Source: Burkholderiales bacterium (GTDB lineage Bacteria > Pseudomonadota > Gammaproteobacteria > Burkholderiales > Burkholderiaceae_F). From it: DNA of 47,908 bases. The stretch's first letter is position 1. Each line of letters opens with the position of its first letter. The translations under genes and the position numbers were made by a program. Positions 7,135 to 17,200 of this stretch are shown one piece after another. The notes under the pieces were generated by a model. It saw only the letters and a program-made list of their open reading frames with translations, had not been told where the DNA came from and did not search any database. The stretch spans positions 32,974-80,881 of the forward strand of contig OKRD01000113.1 in NCBI GenBank assembly GCA_900290335.1. The letters are read 5' to 3'.

Positions 7135-9616
7135 CTTGCTGGCCGCCGGCGCCCGCGCGCTGGAGGTCGAGCAGCCCAGGCGCCTGCGCGCCTGGGTGTG
7201 GCGCCTGCTTATCCGGCCGGCCCCCGCCGCGCCCGATCGCGCGGCGCGCATCTTCGACGCCGCCCTGGCCTGGCTGGCGCGTACCCTGGAAGTGGACCAG
7301 CCGCAGCGCCCCAGCGCCTGGGGCACGCGACTGTTCGCGCCCGCGGCCGCCGATGCGTTGCCACCGCGGCTGCGCTGGGTGCCGCGGCTCGTGCGCACGC
7401 TCACGCTGGGCGCCAGGCTCGCGATTGCGCGCGTGCCGCAGATCGACCACGACCGCTTGGGAAAGTGGCTCGAAGGGGCGGCCGATGCCCCCTGGCTGAC
7501 GCGCACGCCCGTGAAGGTCGCTGGCATGGTCGTGTGCGCGATGGCGTTCTGGCTGGCGGTGACCACGCCCTTTAACTGGGTCTCGCAGCTCGTGTTCGGC
7601 CTGGCCCTGTGCCTGCTGGCGATCCAGATCCGCAACACGCCGGGCACGGTGCCCACGCTCATCCTGATGACGCTGGCGCTGGTGGCCTCGTGCCGCTATG
7701 GCTGGTGGCGCATCACCCAGTCGATGGACCTGGAGCCGGGCTGGGAAATGGTGCTGGGCTCCTGCCTGCTCGCGGCCGAGATCTACGCCTGGCTCATCAT
7801 GCTGCTGGGTTTCCTGCAGTGCGCCTGGCCGCTCAAGCGGCCCCCGGCGCCGCTGCCCGAGAGCCTCGCGCAATGGCCCTTCGTCGACATCTTCATCCCC
7901 ACGTACAACGAGCCGCTGTCGGTGCTGCGGCCGACCGTGCTGGCCGCCAAGGGGATCGACTGGCCGCCGGAGAAGCTGCGCATCTACCTGCTCGACGACG
8001 GCCGGCGCGAGCCGGTGCGTCAGTTCGCCCAGGAGGCCGGGGTGCAATACCTCACCCGCCCCAACAACACGTATGCCAAGGCCGGCAACCTCAACCATGC
8101 GCTGGCCCTGACGCAGGGCGAGTTCATCGCGATTTTCGATTGCGACCACCTGCCGGTACGCTCGTTCCTGCAAACGACCATGGGCTGGATGCTGCGCGAC
8201 CCGCGCTGCGCCATGATCCAGACGCCGCACCACTTCTTCTCGCCCGACCCCTTCGAACGCAACCTCGAGACGTTTCGCCGCATTCCCAACGAAGGCTCGC
8301 TGTTCTATGGGCTGGTCCAGGACGGCAACGACTTCTGGAACGCCACCTTCTTTTGCGGCTCCTGTGCGGTACTGCGGCGCGCTCCGCTGCTCGAGGTCGG
8401 CGGCATCGCGGTCGAGACCGTGACCGAGGATGCACACACCGCCCTGAAGCTGCATCGGCACGGCTACACGACCGCCTATATAAACATGACGCAGGCCGCC
8501 GGCCTGGCCACGGAGAGCCTCGCGGCGCACGTCGGCCAGCGCATCCGCTGGGCGCGCGGCATGGCGCAGATCTTCCGCGTCGACAATCCGCTGCTGGGCC
8601 GCGGCCTGAGTTGGATGCAGCGGCTGTGCTACAGCAACTCCATGCTGCACTTCTTTTACGGCATTCCACGCCTGGTGTTTCTCACCGCGCCGCTGGCCTA
8701 CCTGTATTTCGAGCTGCACATCATCCGCTCCTCGGCCGCGATCTTTGCCCTGTATCTGCTGCCCCACCTCGTGCTGCCGCACATCACGACGGCCCGCATG
8801 CAGGGCGCCTACCGCCACTCGTTCTGGGCCGAGGTCTACGAGACCGTGCTCGCCTGGTACATCACCTTGCCCACGACCATCGCGTTCTTCAACCCGCACA
8901 AGGGGCGCTTCAACGTCACGGCCAAGGGCGGGTTGGTCGAGCGCACGCACTTTGACTGGCGCATCTCGCGCCCCTACTTCGGCCTGGTGCTGCTCAACGG
9001 CGTGGGCCTGGCCATCGGCCTGGTCCGGCTCGTTTCGTGGAACCGCTTCGAGGCCGGCACGGTCGTGCTCAACTTGCTGTGGACAACCTTCAACCTGCTC
9101 ATGCTGGGCGCGGCCATCGGCGTGGCGCACGAGCGCCGCCAGGTGCGGGTGTTCCACCGCGTCGCTGCGCGCCTGCCGGTGATCCTGCTGCTGCCCAACG
9201 GCCACACGCAGCGCTGCTACACCGACGACTATTCGCTCAACGGCCTGGGCCTGGAGCTGGCCGAGGCCGTTCCGCTGGCGCCCGGAACGAACCTGCAGGT
9301 CACGCTCGAGTCGGGCAACGTCGAGCACGCCTTCTCGGCGCGCGTGACCGCCCAGCGGGGCAACTACGTCGGCGTGCAGTTCACCAACATGACGATGCGC
9401 CAGCAGGAACAGCTGATCCAGTGCACCTTCGGACGCGCCGACGCCTGGTCGCGCTGGCAGGAGCAGTACGCCTCGGACCTGCCGCTGCGCGGACTCTGGG
9501 AGATCGCCTCGCTGGGCGTGCGCGGCTACTCGGGTCTGGCGCAGTGGGCGCTGCTCGAAGCGCGCCGCAAGGTGGCCGGCTGGGGCCGGCGCCGCCTGGC
9601 CGCGGCCGAACCCTGA
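7124..9616 (+). CDS. bcsA: Cellulose synthase catalytic subunit BcsA
   Basis: An 830-residue inner-membrane GT2 enzyme that polymerises glucose from UDP-glucose and threads the chain through its own channel. Hydrophobic segments flank the glycosyltransferase domain. The catalytic residues are visible: DDG (D291-D292), DCD (D339/D341), TED (434-436) and QRIRW (472-476). The C-terminal PilZ domain has the RxxxR (R671, R675) and DxSxxG (D702, S704, G707) c-di-GMP-binding motifs, so activation by c-di-GMP is expected. About 240 residues precede the catalytic core, including a roughly 120-residue hydrophilic extension rich in Arg and Ala. Unusually, bcsB is not downstream. The next gene is bcsG, and bcsB lies about 10 kb away on the other strand. 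Confidence 0.96.
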   Translation: MLSDLLAAGARALEVEQPRRLRAWVWRLLIRPAPAAPDRAARIFDAALAWLARTLEVDQPQRPSAWGTRLFAPAAADALPPRLRWVPRLVRTLTLGARLAIARVPQIDHDRLGKWLEGAADAPWLTRTPVKVAGMVVCAMAFWLAVTTPFNWVSQLVFGLALCLLAIQIRNTPGTVPTLILMTLALVASCRYGWWRITQSMDLEPGWEMVLGSCLLAAEIYAWLIMLLGFLQCAWPLKRPPAPLPESLAQWPFVDIFIPTYNEPLSVLRPTVLAAKGIDWPPEKLRIYLLDDGRREPVRQFAQEAGVQYLTRPNNTYAKAGNLNHALALTQGEFIAIFDCDHLPVRSFLQTTMGWMLRDPRCAMIQTPHHFFSPDPFERNLETFRRIPNEGSLFYGLVQDGNDFWNATFFCGSCAVLRRAPLLEVGGIAVETVTEDAHTALKLHRHGYTTAYINMTQAAGLATESLAAHVGQRIRWARGMAQIFRVDNPLLGRGLSWMQRLCYSNSMLHFFYGIPRLVFLTAPLAYLYFELHIIRSSAAIFALYLLPHLVLPHITTARMQGAYRHSFWAEVYETVLAWYITLPTTIAFFNPHKGRFNVTAKGGLVERTHFDWRISRPYFGLVLLNGVGLAIGLVRLVSWNRFEAGTVVLNLLWTTFNLLMLGAAIGVAHERRQVRVFHRVAARLPVILLLPNGHTQRCYTDDYSLNGLGLELAEAVPLAPGTNLQVTLESGNVEHAFSARVTAQRGNYVGVQFTNMTMRQQEQLIQCTFGRADAWSRWQEQYASDLPLRGLWEIASLGVRGYSGLAQWALLEARRKVAGWGRRRLAAAEP

Positions 9617-9719
9617 AGCCGATCCCGAGTAGCATCGCCGCCCGGGCCGATCCCCTGCACCGCGACTGCCCCCGCAACGCTTTACCGCAGCAACCAATTC
9701 GCCGCAGCACGAATCGACG

Positions 9720-11294
9720 ATGGGCGCCTGGAGCCTCTATTTTCTAGCCAAGCTGGGCCTGTACTACCACCGCGTCATGGGCCTGCACTGGCTTGCCAAT
9801 GTTCTGCTGGCGCTGGCGCTCGCGTGGCCGCTGGCCTCGGCACGGGCGCGGCTGCTGCGCGGCGCGCTCGCCATCCCGGCCGCGCTGGCCCTGCTGGTTT
9901 ACGACTCGTACCTGCCGCCCTGGACGCAGCTCATCGACGATGCCGGGGCGCTGGGCAATTTCCGTGCAGGCTACCTGCTCGAACTGGCGCGGCGCATCTT
10001 GCCCTTGCGCGCGCTGCTGGCCCTTGCCGTCCTGGTGCTCGCCTACGCGCTGCTGCGCCACCGCGTGCGTTTTGCCACGCTCGCCTTCCTGGGCCTGGGG
10101 CTGGCCGCCGTCGTGCCGGTACCCGGGGTCGCACCGCCGCCGCCCGACAGCAGCATCTACGTGCGCGCCGGCGAGGCGCCGGGACCCGAGTCCGGGCCCG
10201 AGCCGTCGGCCCCGCAGCTCGATACCGCGCTCGACGCCTTCTACGGCAGCGAGCGCGGCAAGACCGTCTCCTTCGCGCGCGCCGGCCCGGCGCGCTTTGA
10301 CCTGGTGCTGCTCAGCGTCTGCTCGCTGTCCAACGACGATCTGGACTACACGCACCTGCGCGACGCGCCCTTGCTCGCGCGCTTTGACATCGTGTTCCGG
10401 CAATTCAACTCCGCCGCCACCTACAGCGGGCCCGCGGTGCTGCGCCTGCTGCACGGCACCTGCGGCCAGACGCCGCAAGGCGAGCTCTACGGCGGGACGG
10501 CCCCCGACGCGTGCTACCTGTTCCGCAGCCTCGCCGCTTCGGGCTATCGCCCGGCGCTGCTGCTCAACCACGACGGGCACTTCGATCACTTCGCCGACCA
10601 GTTGCGCCTGCAAGGCGGCGTGGGCGTTGACCCGCAGGACAACCGCGGCGCGCCGGTGGCCATGACGTCCTTTGACGGCTCGCCGCTGCGCGCCGACTTC
10701 GACCTGCTGTCGCAATGGTGGGCGCGGCACGAAGCCGATGAGGCCCACAACGTGCTGCTCTACAACACGATCAGCTTGCACGATGGCAACCGCCTGCCCG
10801 GCGTCAAGGGCAGCAGCCTGGAAACCTATGCCCCCCGCCTGCAGCGGCTGTTTTCCGACCTGGGGCGCTTTCTTGACCTGATCGAGGCGAGCGGCCGGCC
10901 GACGGTCATCGTGCTGATGCCCGAGCACGGCGCGGCGCTGCGCGGCGACGCGGTGCAGGTCGCGGGCCTGCGCGAGCTGCCGACGCCGGCCATCACCAGC
11001 GTTCCGGTCGCGGTCAAGCTGGTCGGCTTCCCGTCGCTGGCGGGCCCCAGCAAGGCCCCGCTCCTCATCGACCGGCCGGCGAGTTACCTGGCGCTGACCG
11101 CGCTCCTGGCCGGGCTGACCCAGCTCGGGCCGGCGCAGGCCTCGAGCGCATCGCTGCAGACGCTGGTTCGCGCGCTGCCACCGACCGAGTGGGTGGCGCA
11201 GAACGAGGCAACGGTGGTCTACCGCCGGGCCGGACGCAACTACTTGCGCGCGCCCGACGGCCAGTGGACCGACTTTGCTGGCAATGCCCCCTGA
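9720..11294 (+). CDS. bcsG: Cellulose phosphoethanolamine transferase BcsG
   Basis: A 524-residue BcsG homologue with several N-terminal membrane segments (through about residue 140) and a periplasmic alkaline-phosphatase-fold domain. In E. coli, BcsG moves phosphoethanolamine from phosphatidylethanolamine onto glucose residues of cellulose. The counterparts of its key residues are all here: metal-ligand Cys201 (SVCSLS), nucleophile Ser236 (TYSGP) and metal ligands Glu402-His403 (MPEHG). The protein should therefore be active, and the product should be pEtN-cellulose. It lies 103 bases after bcsA. No strong terminator was found after it. A T-run at 11316-11321 lacks a convincing stem. Confidence 0.93.
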   Translation: MGAWSLYFLAKLGLYYHRVMGLHWLANVLLALALAWPLASARARLLRGALAIPAALALLVYDSYLPPWTQLIDDAGALGNFRAGYLLELARRILPLRALLALAVLVLAYALLRHRVRFATLAFLGLGLAAVVPVPGVAPPPPDSSIYVRAGEAPGPESGPEPSAPQLDTALDAFYGSERGKTVSFARAGPARFDLVLLSVCSLSNDDLDYTHLRDAPLLARFDIVFRQFNSAATYSGPAVLRLLHGTCGQTPQGELYGGTAPDACYLFRSLAASGYRPALLLNHDGHFDHFADQLRLQGGVGVDPQDNRGAPVAMTSFDGSPLRADFDLLSQWWARHEADEAHNVLLYNTISLHDGNRLPGVKGSSLETYAPRLQRLFSDLGRFLDLIEASGRPTVIVLMPEHGAALRGDAVQVAGLRELPTPAITSVPVAVKLVGFPSLAGPSKAPLLIDRPASYLALTALLAGLTQLGPAQASSASLQTLVRALPPTEWVAQNEATVVYRRAGRNYLRAPDGQWTDFAGNAP

Positions 11295-11420
11295 GGCGGC
11301 GCCCGTGCCGGTTGATTTTTTCCCGCTGGCGTGACAGATTGCGTCCGGCATCGCCGCGGGCGCGGTCCGCGCATGCGGCGCCGCACACATCGACCCGCTC
11401 CTTGACCTCCTGGTAGCCCC

Positions 11421-12347
11421 ATGCCCACTTCCGCAGCACGACTCAACGACCGATACTCCCTGGCGCGCGAATTGCAATTTCGCGAAGGGCCCGATGGCCT
11501 GATCTTCGCCGAGGTGCAAAACGAACAGGCAAGCGCAACCGTATGCCTGCAGGGTGCGCACCTGACCACCTGGCGGCCGCGCTCGCAGGCCACGCCCGTC
11601 ATCTGGATTTCGGCAGCGGCGCAGTACGCAGCGCGCAAATCCATCCGCGGCGGGATTCCGCTGTGCTGGCCCTGGTTCGGGCCCCATGCCTCGGACAGCG
11701 GCCTGCCCGCCCACGGCTTCGTGCGCACGATGCCCTGGGAGGTGCGCAACAGCCGCCGCACCGAGGACGGGCACACGCAGCTGTCGCTGGAGATCTCCGA
11801 CGGCGAGCAGACCCGCGCGCTGTGGCCGCACCATTTCCACCTCGAACTGCAACTCACCGTCGGCGCAGCGCTCAACGTCGAGCTCATCACCACCAACACC
11901 GGGATCGCCGAGTTCCCCCTGGGCGAGGCGCTGCACACCTATTTCCAGGTCGGGGACATCGAATCGATTCGCGTGCTGGGCCTGGACGGGACCGAATTCG
12001 TCGACAAGGTCGGCGGCGGGCGAAGAGTTCGCCAGGAGGGTGCCGTGCGGTTCCACCAGGAAGTGGACCGGGTATACGTCAACAACGCCGCCGAATGCGC
12101 GATCGAGGATTCGCTACTGCGCCGGCGCATTCACCTCTCCAAGACCGACAGCCGCTCGACCGTGATCTGGACGCCGTGGGCGGAAAAGGCGCAGAAGATG
12201 GGCGACCTGGGCCCGGGCACGAAGAATCAGGGCGGGTGGCGGGAGATGGTCTGCGTGGAGAGCGGCAACGCGCTCGAAAATGCGCTGACCGTGGCCCCCG
12301 GCGCCATCCACCGTCTCACGGCGCGGTACCGCGTGGAAACCTTCTGA
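11421..12347 (+). CDS. D-hexose-6-phosphate mutarotase (YeaD family)
   Basis: A 308-residue aldose-1-epimerase-like beta-sandwich enzyme of the YeaD type, which interconverts alpha and beta anomers of glucose-6-phosphate or similar hexose phosphates in the cytosol. The typical RGGIPLCWPWFG loop, PAHGFVR histidine, EALHTYF histidine and a C-terminal ESGNAL glutamate segment are visible in the right order, and the length is normal. The gene follows bcsG by 126 bases in the same direction. A link to cellulose would be supply of glucose-6-phosphate towards glucose-1-phosphate and UDP-glucose. That link is inference from location only, since the family is also found alone in many genomes. Confidence 0.88.
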   Translation: MPTSAARLNDRYSLARELQFREGPDGLIFAEVQNEQASATVCLQGAHLTTWRPRSQATPVIWISAAAQYAARKSIRGGIPLCWPWFGPHASDSGLPAHGFVRTMPWEVRNSRRTEDGHTQLSLEISDGEQTRALWPHHFHLELQLTVGAALNVELITTNTGIAEFPLGEALHTYFQVGDIESIRVLGLDGTEFVDKVGGGRRVRQEGAVRFHQEVDRVYVNNAAECAIEDSLLRRRIHLSKTDSRSTVIWTPWAEKAQKMGDLGPGTKNQGGWREMVCVESGNALENALTVAPGAIHRLTARYRVETF

Positions 12348-12371
12348 AGCCACCGGCAAAGGTCGCCCAGG

Positions 12372-12761
12372 GTGGTGTCACCGTCGGCCCTCCTCAAGCA
12401 GATCCACGTGGGCGCGGTGGTGCTGTCGCTGGCGGGCTTTTTTGCCCGCGGCCTGGGCTCGTTTGCCCACGGCGCCTGGATCAGCTCGCGCGCCGCGCGC
12501 CGCTACCGGGACAGCGTGGACACGGTGCTGCTGGTCTCGGCCATCGCCCTGGCCTACGTCCTTGGCGTCTCGCCCCTTGCCCACCCGTGGCTGGCGGCCA
12601 AGATTGTTGGCCTGCTGGCCTACATCGTCCTGGGGGTGGTCGCGCTGCGCGCCGACCTGCCGCTGCCCGCGCGCCTGGCGGCCTGGCTCGCGGCGCTGGG
12701 CGTCTTCGGGTACATCGTCTCGGTGGCATTGACCAAGGACCCGCTGGGGTTTCTGCGCTAG
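12372..12761 (+). CDS. SirB2-family membrane protein
   Basis: A 129-residue, four-span membrane protein of the SirB2/SirB family. The family pattern is visible: an N-terminal histidine in the first helix (LLKQIHVG), HPWLAAKIVGLLAYIVLG in the third, and a C-terminal GYIVSVALTKDPLG. The biochemical role of the family is not established, despite its naming as a Salmonella 'invasion regulator'. The start used is a GTG at 12372, with another GTG directly following. It lies 24 bases after the mutarotase gene and may be co-transcribed with it. Confidence 0.78.
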   Translation: MVSPSALLKQIHVGAVVLSLAGFFARGLGSFAHGAWISSRAARRYRDSVDTVLLVSAIALAYVLGVSPLAHPWLAAKIVGLLAYIVLGVVALRADLPLPARLAAWLAALGVFGYIVSVALTKDPLGFLR

Positions 12762-12918
12762 CGCGACCGGCGCCGTGGCTGGCGCGGCATTGCGGCAGAT
12801 TGGCGGTATTTACCGCGCTTTTCCGCGGGACGACAGGCGCGCCGGTTGACCAAACTTGTGGTTGCCGCGCATGCAGCGCCGGAGCCTCCGGCGCTGGCAA
12901 CCACCCGAGAAGGCGCCC

Positions 12919-14250
12919 ATGAATTCTCTGATCCGCACCGCCGAAGCCCCGAGCCACCGCGCCTTCCCGTCCGGGCCGCAGGACGTTGCCCATGCGCTGC
13001 TGGCAAGCGACCTGGTCGCCTTCGTCCTGGTCGACTCGGGAAACATCATCGCCGCCTCGCCGGCGCTGCGCGAGATGCTGGGCGGAACGCCGCCCTACCA
13101 CCATGTCGACGGCCGCACCCTGCTGTCCATCGTCGCCGAGGTCGACGGCGCCGGCGTCGCCGCATTTTGCGACGGCGCGCTGCAGGGCAACGGCCGCGCC
13201 GAACATCGCTGCCACCTGATGCGCGCCGACGGCGCGCCCTTGCCCGTGCTGCTCTCGGCCGCGCCGGTGCCGGTCGAAGGCGCGCGCCAGCTCCTCATCG
13301 TGGTGACCGACCTGTCCACGTGGGTCGGCGCTGCCGCCGAGGCTGATGCGGTCCTGTCCTTCACCGCCTTCGATCGGGCCACCGGCTTTCCCACGCGTGC
13401 CCTGCTGCTCGACCGGGCGCGAATTGCCCTCGCGGCGGCGCGGCGCTACCGCCGCCGTGCCGCGCTGCTGCGCATCGATATGGATCGGCTCAAGGCCCTG
13501 CTGCAGTCGCTCTCGCCCGAGGGCGCCGACGAGGTGCAGTCGACCGTCGCCGAGACCCTGCGCAACTGCGTGCGCGACTGCGACACGACCGCGCGCCTGG
13601 GCCCGGGCGAATTCGCCATCTTGCTGCCCGAAATCGGCCAGCGCGAGGATGCCGGAATCACCGCGGCGCGCGTGGTGCAGGCGATCGAGGCGCTGTTCGA
13701 GCGCAACGAAGCGCGCTACCGCGTCAGCGCGCATATCGGTGTGGCCGTCTATCCGACCGACGGCACCAATCCCGAACGCTTGCTCAACGGTGCCGAGCTG
13801 GCCGTCCACAGCGCCAAGAGCTCCAAGGGCGGCGGCTTTGCACTGGCCGAAGCCACCAGCGCGGAACTCACCGCCATCAAACCACTCGAATTCCTCGACC
13901 GCTACCGCGTCGGGATTCCGGAGATCGATAGCGAGCACCGCAATCTGGTCGATCGCATGAACGCACTGGCGCACGACCTGAAGTCGGGCGCCGATCCGAC
14001 GACGCTCGAATACGACGTGCGGGCCATGGTCGAACTGCTGCGCGGCCACTTCGCCAGCGAGGCCAGCCTGCTGGCGCCCTCGCCCTACGACGGGACCGCC
14101 GACGTCAAGACGCGCAACCTGCGCTTTCTCGAGGAACTGCACTGCATCTTGCTGCATGTGAATTCGCAGAGCATCGCCTTGGCGATCCGCCACCTCTACG
14201 ACTTTCTGATCCCGCACCTAGTCCATCTCGACCAGCGCAGGGTCTCCTAG
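12919..14250 (+). CDS. PAS - degenerate GGDEF - hemerythrin-like signalling protein
   Basis: A 443-residue cytosolic protein with three parts: a PAS-like domain (about residues 10-130), a GGDEF-fold domain (about 150-320) and a C-terminal hemerythrin-like four-helix bundle (about 330-430). The cyclase signature is degenerate: GPGEF at residues 228-232 instead of GG[DE]EF, which predicts loss of diguanylate cyclase activity. The hemerythrin part starts with IDSEHRNL and keeps HFxxE and a late HxxxxD. The central histidine pair, however, is spaced H-x4-H (LHCILLH), where the family usually has H-x3-H. The start was set by a GAGAAGG ribosome site at 12907-12913. It may sense oxygen or redox and act through protein contacts rather than c-di-GMP synthesis. 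It sits between the two halves of the cellulose locus. Confidence 0.82.
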   Translation: MNSLIRTAEAPSHRAFPSGPQDVAHALLASDLVAFVLVDSGNIIAASPALREMLGGTPPYHHVDGRTLLSIVAEVDGAGVAAFCDGALQGNGRAEHRCHLMRADGAPLPVLLSAAPVPVEGARQLLIVVTDLSTWVGAAAEADAVLSFTAFDRATGFPTRALLLDRARIALAAARRYRRRAALLRIDMDRLKALLQSLSPEGADEVQSTVAETLRNCVRDCDTTARLGPGEFAILLPEIGQREDAGITAARVVQAIEALFERNEARYRVSAHIGVAVYPTDGTNPERLLNGAELAVHSAKSSKGGGFALAEATSAELTAIKPLEFLDRYRVGIPEIDSEHRNLVDRMNALAHDLKSGADPTTLEYDVRAMVELLRGHFASEASLLAPSPYDGTADVKTRNLRFLEELHCILLHVNSQSIALAIRHLYDFLIPHLVHLDQRRVS

Positions 14251-14254
14251 GGCC

Positions 14255-14283
14255 GGCGCGGCGCCGCTGCCCCGCCCTTTTTT
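14255..14283 (+). terminator. Probable intrinsic terminator at end of cellulose plus-strand unit
   Basis: GGCGCGG (14255-14261) can pair with CCCCGCC (14270-14276) with one mismatch, followed by a run of six T at 14278-14283. It lies in the 37-base convergent gap between the PAS/GGDEF/hemerythrin gene and bcsC. Confidence 0.5.
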
Positions 14284-14287
14284 CCGC

Positions 14288-17200
14288 TCAGTACAGCGAA
14301 ACCGGAACCACCGGATGCGGCGGGAAGGCCACGGCGCCCTGCTGCGGGGCGATCCAGTAGCGCAGATAAAACATCACGCGTGTCGGCTGGTAATACGCCG
14401 AGCGGTCGATATCGAGCCAGGCGCCGACGCTCCAGTGGGCCCCAGAGCGGTACTCAACGTCCGCGCGCAGGCTGCCGGCCGGGCCGCCGCCCGCGCCGGC
14501 CGTATGCACCGGGTTGCCGGCCAGGGCCTGCAAGCCGGCATCGGTCGGGTAATAGGGGACGTTCTGCTCGTAGGTCCAGGAGCGCGAGGCCGTGGCGCGC
14601 ACATCGTACGAGAGCAGGCCGCGGCGGCCTTGCACCTCGACGGGCAGGCCGATCGCGACGTAGCGCTGCGGGCTGTAGTAGCCGCCCTGACCGAAGGTGT
14701 AGAAGCTCTCGTTGTGCTGGTAATGCCAGATGCTGAGCACGCCCCCGGCGCTCAGGTGAAAGTCCGGCCGGTGGATCCATTCGCGATCGAGCGCCGTGCG
14801 CCACTGCACGGTCGAATTCGATTGCACGTCGCGCCCGGTGAGCACCCCGAGCGAAAGGCTGGTCGAGCCGCTCCAGCGGTGCGCAAAGTCGCGACCGGCC
14901 CGCAGGCTCAGCGCCGTGTCGGTCACGCCGCCCCACACCGCCCCGGTGACCGGGTCGGCGGCCCCCGCGTAGGACAGCAGGCTGGCGTTGACGATGCGCC
15001 GCGAGAGCTCGGCGCTCACGTCGGTCTGGCGCCAGCCGCCGCCCTCGCGCCAGCCGCCGACCACGTTGGGCACCTTGAACCCGGCGCCGACCACGCCCAG
15101 GTCAAAGCGCCGATCCTCGCCGCGCCATCCGGCCGCCGCCGATAGGCCTTGCGCCTGCTGGTACACCGCCTGGCCAAGACCGCCGGGGGCTAAGGCCTGG
15201 ACTTTGCCGAACTGCGCGGAGTCGGCTATGGGCGCGGGCAGCGTCCCGGCGTCCAGGCGCACCGTATCGAGCTGGGCGAACCAGTGCCCGTCGTAGCCGC
15301 CCGGCCACACCGCCAGCACCGGGATCTCCGTGCCGCGCAGCGTCGAGACCCCGTCGGTCGCGCTGCGCCAGTAGTGCAGCCAGGCGGCGTCGACGTGCGG
15401 CTGGCGACGCGCCTCGATCGCCGCGAGTTGCTCGCGAGCGCGCTCCTGCACGCTGGGTTCGGCCGGGGCCGCGGGGACCAGGGCCGGGGCCGCGCTCGTC
15501 GGCGGCGCGAGCAGGGGAATAGCGGCGGCGCCGGCACCCGCGCCGGCCGGCGGCGCGCTTGCGACCTGCTGCAGATAGCCGATCGCCACGGGGAACTGCC
15601 GGTCGCGCTCGGCCTGGCGCGCCGCCTCGAGCAGCACCTGCGGATCCTGCGGGTGGCGCCGGAGCAGCTCGGCCATCCACTCATGCGCGGTGGCCCGATC
15701 GGCATCCATCAGTTGCAGCGCCTCGATGTGCCGCTCGACGTCCTCGGCCGGCAGCAGGGCGCGCAGCTGCTCCCAGTCGGCGCGCAGCGCGAGCGCATCG
15801 TGATCGGCGCGGTGGGCCCGAGCGCGCAGCAGTGCCAGCTGCGCCTGCGTCTGCGGCTCGGTCGGCTGCGCCGCGGCCAGCTGATCGATCTGCGCCAGCG
15901 CTTCGCGGGGCTGCCCGGCATCGATCAGCGTCGCAGCCAGGTCGGCCCGCTGCTCGGGGGACAGTGCCCTGTCCGACCGCGCAATGAGGTCGATCAGGGG
16001 CCGCGCCGCGGCCGCGTCGTCGGCCGAAAGGTCGGCGCGCGCCACGCGCAGCAAACGCGCCGTGTCGTCCCCGGCCTGCTCTAGCGCCTCCCGGCGCCAG
16101 CGCTCGTCCTGCTCGGGCTCGCCGGCCGCACGTGCCGCGCGCGCCAGGCGCAAGGCGCGCTCAAAGCGCAGCCGCTGGGCCAGCGCGCGCATGCCCGTCG
16201 ATTGCTGCGCGGCGGGAATCGACTCGACGCTGGCCAGGGCCGCGTCTTCGCGATCGCTGGCCGCATCGACCAGCGCCGCGGCGTAGCGCATCTCGACGTC
16301 CTGCGGCGCCGGGCGCTGCCCTTCCTGCATCACCTGCTGCCCGAGCACGGGAAGGTTCAGCCGCAGGTACAGCCGCGCCAAGTCGTAGCGCAGCCAGGGA
16401 TCGCCGGGCAGCAGCGCGACGCTGCGCTCGAGCAGGCGCAGCGCCGCATCCGGGTGCTGCGCCGCCGTTCGCGCGATGGCGTCGCGCAGTGCGCCGGCCT
16501 CGAGCGCCTCGGCCGGCGCGACGTTGGCCGTGAGCGGCAGCGCCTGCGCCTGATCGAGCGCTTCTTCCACGCGCCCTTGCCCCAGCCACAAGGACAGCAG
16601 GCCGCGCCACGCGCGCCGGTCGCCGCTGTCGCGCCGTAGCAGTTCGCGGTACAGCCGCTCGGCATCGGCAGGGCGCTTTTGCGCCACCCGCAACGACGCG
16701 AGCAGATGGGCGGCCTCGGTCTGGTCGGGCTGCGTGTCCTGCACCGATTCGACCAGCCGCACGGCCGCATCCAGCTCACCGGCATCGCGCAGCGTGCGCA
16801 CGCGCTGCAGGGCGCTCCAGTAGCGCGCGGTCGCGGCCAAGTCCTGCCAGCGCGCGCGCAAGGCCGGCTGCGCGCGCTCGCGCTCGCTCGCCTGCTCGAA
16901 CTGCGCCAGGGCCTCCTGCGGGCGGCCCTGGCGCAGCCGCAGCAGCCCCAGCGTGCCGATGGTCTCGCCGTCGTCGGGCCGCAGCTCCAGGCTGCGCTGC
17001 AGCTGCGCCTCGGCGTCGGCCAGCGCGCCGGCCTCGAGCGAGCGCTCGGCCTGCAGGCGCAGCTGTATGCCTGGGTCATCGGCCAGCTGCGTGGCCGCGA
17101 GCTGCGCGGCCTGCGCCCGCGCCACCTCCGCGCGCACGTCGGCGTCGGCCGGGTACCGCGCCAGGAAGCGGCGCCGCTCCACCAGGCCCTGCTCATCATC

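Noticed and set aside
11295-11325. Intrinsic terminator after bcsG
   Set aside because: There is a run of six T at 11316-11321, but only a 4-bp stem can be drawn, with five bases between it and the T-run.
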